NCBI RefSeq assembly: GCF_002933465.1
Contig: NZ_PSZE01000005.1
Span: forward strand, 1-64,000
Reading direction: 5' to 3'
From: Nocardia nova
Lineage (GTDB): Bacteria; Actinomycetota; Actinomycetes; Mycobacteriales; Mycobacteriaceae
Length of the DNA stretch: 64,000 bases
Shown here: in pieces, positions 42,944 to 51,260 of the stretch
Position numbering within the stretch: position 1 is the first letter of the stretch
Layout of the letters: every line of letters begins with the position of its first letter
Position numbers and translations under genes: made by a program
Notes under the pieces: model-generated
The model's database searches: none
What the model was told of the DNA's origin: nothing
The model's input: only the letters and a program-made list of their open reading frames with translations

Positions 42944-43501
42944 TCAGGCGCCCAGTGCCGTGATGATGTCGCCGATCGTGCCCGTCTCGGCGATGCGGGG
43001 AAAGGTGTGAGCGAGGGCATGGTCGTGGGCGGTTTTGTCGAGGTCGGTGATGCCGTCGGTTGCGATGGTGACGTGGAGCCCGTGGTCGTAAGCGGCGCGG
43101 GCGGTGGATTCGACGGCTTGGCTGGTTGAGACGCCGGTCAGCACGATCTGGGTGATGCCGCGTGCTTCCAGGTCGCCGATCAGGCCGGTGCGGCCGAGAG
43201 CTCCCCAGCTGCTCTTCGTGACGATGTGGTCGCTCGCGTCGACGCGCAGTTCGGGCAGGAGCTGTGTGTACTCCTCGGGGAGAGTGATGCCCGCGGGGTC
43301 GCCGGCATCGGTGCGCCCGGGGGCGGTGCCGGTGACCCGGACGAGGATGACGGGACGCGAGTGGGCGCGGAACGCGTCGGCGAGGTCGGCTACACGGGCA
43401 GCGACGGCCGGCACCGGCTCGATGGTCGAGGCCGCGCCCGCGGCGGTCTGAAGGTCGAGGACGACGAGGGCTGCGGTGTCGTCGATGGTGGTGATGGGCA
43501 T
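42944..43501 (-). CDS. Isochorismatase-like cysteine hydrolase family protein lacking the catalytic Cys
   Basis: The protein is 185 aa with the family fold: LVVLDLQ with the catalytic Asp, KSSWGAL with the Lys, and LTGVSTSQAVESTARAAYDH, where the nucleophilic Cys position is Ala. Members with this change are common in bacteria and their activity is unknown. AAGGAGAGAG lies just before the ATG at 43501. The gene starts 54 bp after the MFS stop and should be the third gene of the marR-MFS operon. Confidence 0.85.
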   Translation of the reverse strand: MPITTIDDTAALVVLDLQTAAGAASTIEPVPAVAARVADLADAFRAHSRPVILVRVTGTAPGRTDAGDPAGITLPEEYTQLLPELRVDASDHIVTKSSWGALGRTGLIGDLEARGITQIVLTGVSTSQAVESTARAAYDHGLHVTIATDGITDLDKTAHDHALAHTFPRIAETGTIGDIITALGA

Positions 43502-43555
43502 GGCTCTCTCCTTGCTTTGCGGTTGTGCGGGGTCAGGGACTTCGATAATGGAGGT

Positions 43556-44956
43556 TCAGGTTGTGGCCGCGGCGGTGCGGCCGAGCGTGCGGTCGAAGAT
43601 CGAGATGCCGAGGAGTACGAGGCTGCAGCCGACCATGATCCACGCGATGGTCACGACCCCGGTGTCGGTCACGGAGGTGCGGTAGACGATCCCGGTGACG
43701 GCCGAGGAGGCGATAGACCCGAGGTAGCCGAAGGAGCGCATCAGCCCGGATGCCGTGCCGAGCTGTTCGGCGGTCGCCTGGCTGTAGAGGGCGAGCTGGT
43801 TACTGCTGGCTGCGCCTTGGGCGAAGCCGAGCAGGCCCGTAACGACCAGCGTGACCGCCAGCCACGCGGACGTCGGCAGGAAGAGGGCGCTGATCGCGGC
43901 GGCGATGCAGGCGACGGCCGCAGCGATGATCGGCCCGCGCACGAGATTGCGGCGCGAGAACGGCACGATAACGACGCCCGAGACCACGGTCATCGGAATG
44001 AGGAGGAGCCCTGCTCCGAGTGCCGTCATCCCCTGCGACGCCTCGAGCCACTGCGTGACGCCGTAGAGGACCACGTAGCCGCACAGCATGACGAGCCCGA
44101 AGCGGATGAAGGTGCGGGTGAGGGCGGCGTTGCGGCCGAGGAGGCGCACGTCGAGGAACGGGGACTTCGCGCGCGGCTCCCACCAGATCTCGAGCACCCA
44201 GGCCACGACCGTGGCGGCCAGCAGCGCCCAGTTCGGCGCGGGCAGGCTGGAGAGGAAGAGCAGCAGGCTCGTCATCGCCAGCGCGAATCCGACGATCCCC
44301 GCCAGGTCCAGATCGGAGGCGATCCGGCGGGCGGTGCGCCGTTCGGTGGCGTGGTCGCGGGGCACCCACATCAGGGTGGCGATGAGTGCGATGAGCGCGA
44401 CCGGCACGTTGATGAGGAACACGGACCGCCAGCCGAGAAACTGCACGAGCACGCCCCCGATCGGGAGCCCGAGCGAGGCGGTGGCGACGCCGGCGATCAT
44501 GAGACCGCCCAGCACGGCGCCCGGCGGCTTGGCGAGCCCCGCCGCGCGAGCGCGTCGGCGGATCAGGACCATCGCGGTCGGGTAGGCGCACGAGGTGCCG
44601 AGGCCGATCAGCACCCGGCTGACGACCAACGCCAGCAGCCCCGGCGCGAGACCGCCGACCATCCCACCGGCCAGGACCAAGAGGATGCCGGCGAGGAACA
44701 CGCGCCGCGGCCCGAACACCTCGGCCGCCTTTCCCGCGGTGGGCTGCGCGATCGCGCTGGCGAGATAGAGGGCGGACACCAACGCGGCCGTCTGGCCGAT
44801 CGAGACATGCACACCGGCCGCGATCGGCACCAACGCCGTGGCGATCAGAGAGCTGTTGATCGGGTTCAGAGCCGAACCGATGTACAGGGGTGTAGTAAAC
44901 CGCCAGTTGAACGGCTTGCTCGGCGCCGCAGCCGAAACCGTCATGGAATCAGACAT
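43556..44956 (-). CDS. MFS transporter (drug efflux type)
   Basis: The protein is 466 aa with many hydrophobic helices (probably 12-14). Typical major facilitator elements include the loop 2-3 region AIAQPTAGKAAEVFGPRRVF and the motif-C-like segment in LGLPIGGVLVQFLGWRSVFL. It likely exports drugs or small organic molecules by proton antiport; the substrate is unknown. The start is the ATG at 44956, with CTGGAG 7 nt upstream; an ATG four codons later is possible. It lies 78 bp downstream of a marR gene, a common arrangement for inducible efflux. Confidence 0.9.
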   Translation of the reverse strand: MSDSMTVSAAAPSKPFNWRFTTPLYIGSALNPINSSLIATALVPIAAGVHVSIGQTAALVSALYLASAIAQPTAGKAAEVFGPRRVFLAGILLVLAGGMVGGLAPGLLALVVSRVLIGLGTSCAYPTAMVLIRRRARAAGLAKPPGAVLGGLMIAGVATASLGLPIGGVLVQFLGWRSVFLINVPVALIALIATLMWVPRDHATERRTARRIASDLDLAGIVGFALAMTSLLLFLSSLPAPNWALLAATVVAWVLEIWWEPRAKSPFLDVRLLGRNAALTRTFIRFGLVMLCGYVVLYGVTQWLEASQGMTALGAGLLLIPMTVVSGVVIVPFSRRNLVRGPIIAAAVACIAAAISALFLPTSAWLAVTLVVTGLLGFAQGAASSNQLALYSQATAEQLGTASGLMRSFGYLGSIASSAVTGIVYRTSVTDTGVVTIAWIMVGCSLVLLGISIFDRTLGRTAAATT

Positions 44957-45033
44957 AGAGATACTCCAGGACGCCCGGCGGACGCGCGCGTAGCGGGCTG
45001 CCGAGGCGCCCGCTGGTGAAGGAACGAAGTGGG

Positions 45034-45468
45034 TTAGAGGTACTGCGCGACGCGCTCGATCAGCGGCGCTGCGTCCTGGATGAGCCGGATCTCCTCCGGG
45101 CTGAGGTGCTGGCGCAGAGCAGCCGCGATGTTTTTGGTCGCGGCGTCGCGGATGTCGTGCAGCTGGCTCACGCCGGCCGGAGTCAGCGAGAGCAGAAACC
45201 GGCGACCGTCGTCGGGGTCCGGGCGACGCTCGATGAATCCCCGTGCCTCCAGCGCGGCGACCGTTGACCCCATCGTCTGCGGAGTCACCTGATCCCACCG
45301 GGCAAGACCTGCGATGTTGTCCGGACCGTTGCGATCCAGGCGGGAAAGAACCGATGACTCCGGCGCGCTGAGATCAGCGGTGCGGCTATTACGCATGCGC
45401 CGTTTCACCTGGCCCACGGCCCGAAGCAACTCAGCCGCCGTTGCCTCCGCGTCGATCTCATCCGCCAT
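45034..45468 (-). CDS. MarR-family transcriptional regulator
   Basis: From the ATG at 45468 the protein is 144 aa with the winged helix: SAPESSVLSRLDRNGPDNIA, then QVTPQTMGSTVAALEARGFI and RRPDPDDGRRFLLSLTPAGV (wing). A GTG at 45525 would add 19 codons but would place coding sequence over a strong palindromic operator, so I prefer 45468 despite no clear ribosome site. It heads the operon with the MFS and isochorismatase-like genes and should repress it until a ligand binds. Confidence 0.88.
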   Translation of the reverse strand: MADEIDAEATAAELLRAVGQVKRRMRNSRTADLSAPESSVLSRLDRNGPDNIAGLARWDQVTPQTMGSTVAALEARGFIERRPDPDDGRRFLLSLTPAGVSQLHDIRDAATKNIAAALRQHLSPEEIRLIQDAAPLIERVAQYL

Positions 45469-45474
45469 ATTTAG

Positions 45475-45505
45475 AAGGTTAACCTTGCAAGATAAATCTT
45501 GCAAG
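45475..45505. promoter_or_regulatory. Likely MarR operator: two adjacent palindromes
   Basis: CTTGCAAGAT and its inverted copy ATCTTGCAAG lie at 45484-45505 around a 2-nt centre, a perfect 10-bp half-site pair. It abuts a perfect 12-bp palindrome AAGGTTAACCTT at 45475-45486. Both lie immediately before the preferred marR start, where an autorepressing MarR protein would bind. Confidence 0.75.
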
Positions 45506-45652
45506 TCCAGACTTCCTAAATTCACCCGATGGTCGAGCGCAGGCGCTAAGACGATGCCGCAACTAGATCGCCGTCGAGTTCGGCGTCACCCGGCCAACGA
45601 TGTACCGGTACCTCGGCCGGACGACGTCATAGCGTCAGCCGGGCGGGGCGAA

Positions 45653-46849
45653 TCAGCTGTTCGCGTTACCGGCTTGCCATGTGTTCCACGGGACCTCCCA
45701 ATCGCCGTAGGTGTCCCACACCGGCAGCGGCTGCCCGCCCGAGTTGGTGATCTCCACGACGTCACCGACGCCGAAGTGATCGAAGAACCATTGGGCGTTG
45801 TCGGGTGAGAGGTTCACGCAGCCGTGCGACACGTTGCTGGCCCCCTGCTGTCCCACCGACCAGGGCGCCGAGTGGACGAATTCGCCGTCGTTGGAGATGC
45901 GTTCGTCCAGGTCCACCTTCTCGCGGTAGTACCCGGGCTGGCCGGCGCAGACCCCGTAACTGCAGGAGTCCATGATGATCGACGGCGATTTCTCCGAAAT
46001 GACGTGCGGACCTTCGTGAGACGGGAACCCGGGCGAGCCGAGACTCATCGGCATCTGGTTCACCTGCGCGCCGTTGTGCAGGATCGTCAGCTGTTCGGTG
46101 TTGCCGTCGGCCTGCGCGATCCACGAATCGTGCACCGTGTAGTCCGCGCTGTTGTTCTCGGCGCCGAACACCCCGTCGCCGAGGTCGAGACCGAAGACGT
46201 CGGCTTCGATATGGATCTTGGTGCCCGGCTGCCAGTACTGCGCGGCGCGGTAGTGCACATCCTTGTCGTCGACCCAGTACCAGGCGCCCGGCTGCGGCGG
46301 CGTGACGGTGACCTTCAGATGCTTCTGCACCTCCGCCTTGTTCGCCACCGGCGCGGTGAACTGGAACACCATCGGCTGCCCAACCCCGATCCCGGTCTGG
46401 GCGACCAGATCGGGCGCGGGCACCACATTCGCGTACGCCTTGTGGTCGGCGTCGATCGTGGCGACGGTGACCGTCTTGTTCGTCGCGACCTGGGCGAGGT
46501 TCACCGCCTGGGCGTCGACACGGTAGGTGCTCCCGTAGTTCAGCGGATCCTTCGAGGTCCAGCTGCGATGGTCGGCACCGAAATCGCCGGCGACCGTTTT
46601 GCCGTCCCTGTCGGAGACGGTGACCTCGGTGAGCATGCCGTCGGCGGAGTTCACCACGATGGGCGTCGCCGGATTGAGCGGTCCGTGATCGGCGGCGGGC
46701 ACATCGATCGCCGCGGGCGCGGTGATATCGGGCCCCTGGGACACCGGCGCCGACGACGTGCCGCCACCCGAGCCGCCACATCCGCCGACGAGAACGACGA
46801 TCGCCGTCAACACCGCCGACACCACCAGTAGAGATCGACGCCCGCGCAC
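45653..46849 (-). CDS. Lipoprotein L,D-transpeptidase (Ig-like plus YkuD domains)
   Basis: The protein is 398 aa. It makes 3-3 cross-links in peptidoglycan outside the membrane. The N-terminus is a lipoprotein signal (SLLVVSAVLTAIVVLVGGC; the lipobox Cys is at about residue 25). One or two Ig-like domains follow (GDFGADHRSWTSKDPLNYGS, TPPQPGAWYWVDDKDVHYRA), and then the YkuD catalytic domain with SVGQQGASNVSHGCVNLSPD (catalytic Cys in SHGCVN) and a C-terminal NTWQAGN tail. This layout matches the mycobacterial LdtB/LdtMt2 type. I chose the GTG at 46849; a GTG 8 codons earlier is also possible. Confidence 0.92.
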   Translation of the reverse strand: MRGRRSLLVVSAVLTAIVVLVGGCGGSGGGTSSAPVSQGPDITAPAAIDVPAADHGPLNPATPIVVNSADGMLTEVTVSDRDGKTVAGDFGADHRSWTSKDPLNYGSTYRVDAQAVNLAQVATNKTVTVATIDADHKAYANVVPAPDLVAQTGIGVGQPMVFQFTAPVANKAEVQKHLKVTVTPPQPGAWYWVDDKDVHYRAAQYWQPGTKIHIEADVFGLDLGDGVFGAENNSADYTVHDSWIAQADGNTEQLTILHNGAQVNQMPMSLGSPGFPSHEGPHVISEKSPSIIMDSCSYGVCAGQPGYYREKVDLDERISNDGEFVHSAPWSVGQQGASNVSHGCVNLSPDNAQWFFDHFGVGDVVEITNSGGQPLPVWDTYGDWEVPWNTWQAGNANS

Positions 46850-47124
46850 GTCCTCACCGCCTCTGTCTCGCACCCTCGCATGCACAGCGCCCACCCGGGA
46901 CACAGCACCCTCCAGTCCACACCATGAATCCGGTGTCGCACCGCAGCAGCAGAGTACGTGTCGTCGGCACTCGGCGCGCGCCCGGCAGTGCCGGACCAGG
47001 CGTTTTGCCGCATTCATGGCATTCGGCGACGGATGATGCCGGCTCACCCGTAACGGGTGATCGCACGCGGACAGCGCGGGCTCATAGTGGAGCGATCTTC
47101 GCGATCCGTCGAGGAAGGTGACCG
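46850..47124. other. Divergent intergenic region
   Basis: This space of about 275 bp between the L,D-transpeptidase and the rhomboid-like gene must hold both promoters. I see no clear boxes or operators. Confidence 0.4.
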
Positions 47125-47811
47125 ATGTCCAGGCGAGAGCGCTCCCTGTGGTGGATCGCTGCGGCCGTCATCGGCGACTACATCCGCCGCGCGCCCGGCA
47201 CCTACATCTGGCTGGCCATCCTTCTCGTGTCCACACTCGTGGTCGGTCACCTGTCTGCCGATCAAGCCGAGATCTTGCTGGGCAACCGCTCGACCAATCT
47301 GCATCATCTGCGCGAGGATCCGGTGCACGTGCTGATCTCCAGCGCCTTCTGGCTCGCGGGCGGCGGCTGGTTCGGCTACGCGGTCAGCTACACCATCTTC
47401 CACGCCCAGGCCGAACGCTGGCTGGGAACGCTGCGCTGGCTGGCGGTGGTGGTGATCGCGCACGTCGGCGCGACCGACCTCAGCGAGGGCGTGCTGTATT
47501 GGGCTATCCGTCACGGTTACGCTCCCGAATCCGCTGTGAACACTCTCGATTACGGCGTGAGTTACGCCTTGGCGGGGGTGATCGCCGTGCTGGTGTATCG
47601 GATCGCGAAGCCGTGGCGGTATGTGTATCTGCTCGGAGTGGTCGTCTTCTACGCGATTCCGGTCTTCGCGAGCCGAACCTTCACCGACATAGGGCATTTC
47701 AGTGCGATGATGCTCGGCCTGGCCTGTTACCCGCTGAGCCTCGGGCGGCCGGGCGTGTGGGATCCGGCGGTGGCGGTGCGTGGGCTCGCCGGGTCCGTGC
47801 GACACCGGTAA
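47125..47811 (+). CDS. Rhomboid-like integral membrane protein
   Basis: The protein is 228 aa with six or so hydrophobic helices. It resembles the actinobacterial rhomboid-like family: DPVHVLISSAFWLAGGGWFG corresponds to the L1/TM2 region, DYGVSYALAGVIAVL carries a Gly-x-Ser that could be the nucleophile, and IGHFSAMMLGLACYPL a His that could complete a Ser-His dyad. If active it would cleave membrane proteins within the bilayer; it may instead be an inactive relative. GAGGAAGGTG precedes the ATG at 47125 at 4-5 nt. Confidence 0.7.
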   Translation: MSRRERSLWWIAAAVIGDYIRRAPGTYIWLAILLVSTLVVGHLSADQAEILLGNRSTNLHHLREDPVHVLISSAFWLAGGGWFGYAVSYTIFHAQAERWLGTLRWLAVVVIAHVGATDLSEGVLYWAIRHGYAPESAVNTLDYGVSYALAGVIAVLVYRIAKPWRYVYLLGVVVFYAIPVFASRTFTDIGHFSAMMLGLACYPLSLGRPGVWDPAVAVRGLAGSVRHR

Positions 47812-47846
47812 TCACACCGCCGGGCGGGATTCGCGACAAGGATTGG

Positions 47847-47895
47847 ATTCAGCGCGATCCAGAGTGCTGACCCCGCATCGGATTTCCCCTAGCGT
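47847..47895 (+). promoter_or_regulatory. Promoter of the GNAT-ABC operon, copy 1 of a shared promoter block
   Basis: The block ATTCAGCGCGATCCAGAG is followed by a -35-like GCTGAC (47866-47871), 18 bp and a -10-like TAGCGT (47890-47895). Transcription would start about 7 bp on, directly before the SAM riboswitch. The same block with the same spacing recurs at 53574-53622. Confidence 0.65.
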
Positions 47896-47905
47896 GACGT
47901 TTCGC

Positions 47906-47990
47906 CCATCCAGAGCGATCGAGAGACCCGGCTCCACGACGTCGCAGCAACCCGCCGACTGGGTGTGGGTGCTACCGCCGGGACCGATGG
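47906..47990 (+). promoter_or_regulatory. SAM riboswitch (S-box-like aptamer)
   Basis: The 85-nt leader carries the conserved S-box order. It has ATCCAGAG, then GAGAGACCCGGC, then GA...C and GCAGCAACC, and on the 3' side GGGTGCTACC. The outer P1 pairs CCATC (47906-47910) with GATGG (47986-47990), and CCCGGC pairs with GCCGGG inside. The 3' P1 strand runs into the ribosome site GGAGGAACC of the GNAT gene, so SAM binding probably blocks translation rather than causing termination. It fits a sulfur-starvation operon. The exact class (SAM-I or SAM-I/IV variant) needs a covariance search. Confidence 0.75.
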
Positions 47991-47997
47991 AGGAACC

Positions 47998-48597
47998 ATG
48001 GTACGCAGCGTCTTTCACGTCCGCCAGGACGATCCCATGGCCGCGCCACTGCTGGCGGAGCTGGCCATCGAATACAGCGGCCGCTACGGCGGAAGCGCCG
48101 GTGAGATCCATGCCGATCTGGTGAACTACCCGGCCGACGACTTCGCGGCCCCACACGGTGACCTCCTGGTGGTAGTCGAGGACGGCGAACCCGTCGCCGG
48201 TGGGGCGTTTCGCCGCTACGACGAGCACACCGCCGAATTGAAGCGCATCTGGACCGCGCGCGAGCACCGCCGCCGCGGTTTGGCGACCTTCGTTCTCGCC
48301 GAACTCGAGGCCGAAGCGCTGCGCCGCGGTTATCGGCGGATCTTTCTGACCACCGGTCCGCGGCAACCCGAAGCGGTCGCCCTGTACCTGTCGGCGGGCT
48401 ACACCCCGCTCGATCGCACACCGTCCGTCCAGCCCGGTCTGCTCGCGCATCCGTTCGAGAAGTACCCGGCGCATTCCGCCGCGAACAGCAAGCGGCGCAA
48501 TCGTTTCGGGCGCGAACGTGACGGTGGGTACACCCCGGCGCGGTCCGGCTTCCGTTATCGGCCGGTGCGTGACGAGGTCGGCGCCGTTCACGCATGA
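47998..48597 (+). CDS. GNAT-family N-acetyltransferase
   Basis: The protein is 199 aa. The acetyl-CoA binding motif is REHRRRGLATFVLAELEAEA, with GYRRIFLTTGPRQPEAVALY and SAGYTPLDR after it, typical of the GNAT core; a basic ~50-residue tail follows. The ATG at 47998 is set by GGAGG 4-5 nt upstream, at the end of the SAM riboswitch. Being the first gene of the riboswitch-controlled operon with an ABC importer, it may acetylate (protect or detoxify) an imported sulfur compound or intermediate; this is inference. Confidence 0.88.
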   Translation: MVRSVFHVRQDDPMAAPLLAELAIEYSGRYGGSAGEIHADLVNYPADDFAAPHGDLLVVVEDGEPVAGGAFRRYDEHTAELKRIWTAREHRRRGLATFVLAELEAEALRRGYRRIFLTTGPRQPEAVALYLSAGYTPLDRTPSVQPGLLAHPFEKYPAHSAANSKRRNRFGRERDGGYTPARSGFRYRPVRDEVGAVHA

Positions 48598-48690
48598 ATT
48601 CCTGTCGAGGCTGATCACGCACCTGCCATGCCGAACCACTTCCAGCCGCCCGCTCGGCACCTGCCGCGTCGATCCACCCGGAGTCACCGA

Positions 48691-50298
48691 ATGAAACGAA
48701 TCCTCTCGCCGGCGCTCGCGCTCACCGCGACGCTGGCGATCGCCGCGTGCGCGAACACCACCGAGGGTGGCGGCGACGCCGGTCCGCCGCAGCCGGGCGG
48801 AACCCTGCGCTACGGCCTGTCGCAGGCACCGACGTGCTCGGATCCGGCCCAGGCCGGCACCAACCAAACTCTCTACGTGGCACGCCAGATCGTGGATTCG
48901 CTCACCGACCAGGATCCCGCGAGCGGAGAAATCAAGCCGTGGCTGGCCACCTCCTGGCAGGTGAGTCCGGACGCGAAGACGTTCACCTTCCATCTGCGGC
49001 CCGACGTCACGTTCAGCGACGGCACGCCACTGACCGCCACGTCGGTGCAGAAGAACTTCGACGCCGTCGTGCACACCCTCACCGCGGCGAAAGCGCCGCT
49101 GGGCGCGAGCTATCTGTCCGGCTACGTGGGCACCACGGCGATCGATCCACTCACCGCCGAGGTGCGATTCGACGCGCCGAACGCCCAATTCCTGCAGGCC
49201 TCCTCGACACCGCAGCTGGGCATCCTCGCCGACGCGACCACCGCGAAACCGGCCGAACAGCGCTGCCTCGGCGACAATATCGGCAGCGGTCCGTTCGTCT
49301 ACGCGGGCTATCGCCAGGACGCCTCCGCCACCCTGGTCAAGCGCCCCGGATATCGGTGGGGTTCGGCGGTGTTCGCCCATTCCGGCGAGGCGTATCTGGA
49401 TCGCATCGAATTCACGGTCGTCCCCGAGGCGGGAGTGCGCACCGGCAGCCTGTCGTCGAATCAGCTCGACGCCGTCAGTGACGCACTGCCACAGGATGTT
49501 CCGCAACTCGAGGCCGCCGGCGCCAAGGTGCAGTTCGACTCGAACCCGGGCGTTCCCTTCGGGCTGCAGCCGAATGTGAGCCGCGCGCCGCTGTCGGATT
49601 CCGCCGTGCGCCAGGCCCTGCTGCACGCCATCGACCGCAAGCAGTTGGTGGATACGGTGCTGGGACCGCAGTTCCTGCCCGCCACCGGCCCACTGGCCTC
49701 GAAAACACCTGGCTACGTCGATCTTTCGAAGTCGATAACCTATGACCCCGACCAGGCGCGCCGCCTACTGGACCAGGCCGGGTGGGTGCCCGGCGGCGAC
49801 GGAATCCGCGTCAAGGACGGGCGGCGACTGTCGTTCGGCGTGTTGTTCGGTGCGCAGTTCGCCGCGAATCAGGCGACCTTGGAACTGGTGCAGCAGCAAC
49901 TGCGCAAGGTCGGGGTGGACATCCGGCTGGAGTTGACGCCCGTCGCCGACTACACCGCACGGCAGAACTCCGGTGACTTCGACGTCACCTACTTCAACAC
50001 CACCCGCGCCGACGGCGACATCCTGCGCACCACCTTCGGTCGCGGACAGCGAAACCTCAATCAGCGCGGACCGATTCCGGCGCTGGACCAAGCGCTCGCC
50101 GACCAGCTCTCGACCACCGACCCGGCGGCGCGGGCGGGGATCATCGGGCAGGCACAGCGCTCGGTGATCGAGAACGGACTGTGGTTGCCGACCATCGAAT
50201 TGTCGCAGGCGATCGGCGTGTCCGGCGCCGTGCACGATCTGAAGTTCGAGGCCTCGGCTCGTCTGCAGTTCTACGACACGTGGTTGAGCAAGCGATGA
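48691..50298 (+). CDS. ABC transporter substrate-binding lipoprotein (SBP_bac_5, oligopeptide type)
   Basis: The protein is 535 aa. It begins with a lipoprotein signal (LSPALALTATLAIAAC; Cys at about residue 20), then the family segments GGTLRYGLSQAPTCSDPAQA, YVARQIVDSLT, PWLATSWQVSPDAKTFTFHL and RPDVTFSDGTPLTATSV. Family 5 proteins bind peptides, nickel or other small ligands outside the membrane. The start is the ATG at 48691 with GGAG about 8 nt upstream. It is followed by two permeases whose starts overlap. Confidence 0.93.
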   Translation: MKRILSPALALTATLAIAACANTTEGGGDAGPPQPGGTLRYGLSQAPTCSDPAQAGTNQTLYVARQIVDSLTDQDPASGEIKPWLATSWQVSPDAKTFTFHLRPDVTFSDGTPLTATSVQKNFDAVVHTLTAAKAPLGASYLSGYVGTTAIDPLTAEVRFDAPNAQFLQASSTPQLGILADATTAKPAEQRCLGDNIGSGPFVYAGYRQDASATLVKRPGYRWGSAVFAHSGEAYLDRIEFTVVPEAGVRTGSLSSNQLDAVSDALPQDVPQLEAAGAKVQFDSNPGVPFGLQPNVSRAPLSDSAVRQALLHAIDRKQLVDTVLGPQFLPATGPLASKTPGYVDLSKSITYDPDQARRLLDQAGWVPGGDGIRVKDGRRLSFGVLFGAQFAANQATLELVQQQLRKVGVDIRLELTPVADYTARQNSGDFDVTYFNTTRADGDILRTTFGRGQRNLNQRGPIPALDQALADQLSTTDPAARAGIIGQAQRSVIENGLWLPTIELSQAIGVSGAVHDLKFEASARLQFYDTWLSKR

Positions 50299-51260
50299 AC
50301 CCGATGACCCGGTATGTGATCGTGCGGGTGCTGCAGGCGATCGGCGTCCTCTGGGCGGCGTTCACCATCTCCTTCGCCGTCCTGTTCCTGCTGCCGTCGG
50401 ATCCGGTGCAGATGGCGGTCGACGCGGATCCGGGCGTGCCTCCCGACCCGGCCGCCCTCGCGGAACTGAGGGCCAGATACGGGCTGGATCGCTCGGTGCC
50501 GGAACAATATTGGACCGCGCTCACCCACGCTGTCCGAGGCGATCTCGGGCGTTCGCTGAACACCGGGCAAACCGTTACCGGCGCGCTGGCACAGTCGATT
50601 CCCTCGACGCTGGCGCTGGCCGGTCTCGCGCTGCTGCTGGCGATCGTCTTCGGCGCCGCGCTGGCCGTGGCCGCGTCCTACACCCGGCGGCCGTGGTTGC
50701 GGAATCTGCTCACCGCGCTGCCGCCGATCGGTGCGGCGATGCCCACGTTCTGGGTGGGATTGCTGCTGCTGCAACTGTTCTCGTTCCGGCTCCGCCTCGT
50801 GCCCGCATTCGGCGGGACGGGGTTCAGCGGGACGATCCTGCCCGCGATCACGCTGGCCGTGCCGGTCGGCGCGGTCATCGCGCAGGTGTTCTACAGCGGT
50901 CTGGCCACCACCTGGCGGCAGCCCTTCGTCGAGGTGGCCTTCGCCAAGGGCGCCTCGCGGCTGTGGGTGCAGTGGCGGCATGTGCTGCGCGCCGCCGCCG
51001 GACCGGCGCTCACCGTCGCCGGACTGTGGGTCGGCACGGTGCTGGCAGGTTCCGTGGTGGTCGAAACCGTGTTCTCACGCGGCGGACTGGGCCGGCTCAC
51101 CCAGAACGCGGTGTTGCATCAAGACATTCCGGTGGTGCAGGGCATCGTGTCGATCGCCGCCCTGGCATTCGTGATGGTGAACCTGGCGGTGGATCTGATC
51201 TATCCGGTGCTGGATCCCCGCGTCGCCATCGCCCGCGAGAAGGTGCGCGCACATGTCTGA
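50295..51260 (+). CDS. ABC transporter permease (DppB-like)
   Basis: The protein is 321 aa with about six membrane helices and the family N-terminus YVIVRVLQAIGVLWAAFTIS. The EAA loop region is YVEVAFAKGASRLWV-like (PFVEVAFAKGASRLWVQWRH). Its ATG overlaps the stop of the binding protein (ATGA), so translation is coupled. Confidence 0.92.
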   Translation: MNPMTRYVIVRVLQAIGVLWAAFTISFAVLFLLPSDPVQMAVDADPGVPPDPAALAELRARYGLDRSVPEQYWTALTHAVRGDLGRSLNTGQTVTGALAQSIPSTLALAGLALLLAIVFGAALAVAASYTRRPWLRNLLTALPPIGAAMPTFWVGLLLLQLFSFRLRLVPAFGGTGFSGTILPAITLAVPVGAVIAQVFYSGLATTWRQPFVEVAFAKGASRLWVQWRHVLRAAAGPALTVAGLWVGTVLAGSVVVETVFSRGGLGRLTQNAVLHQDIPVVQGIVSIAALAFVMVNLAVDLIYPVLDPRVAIAREKVRAHV

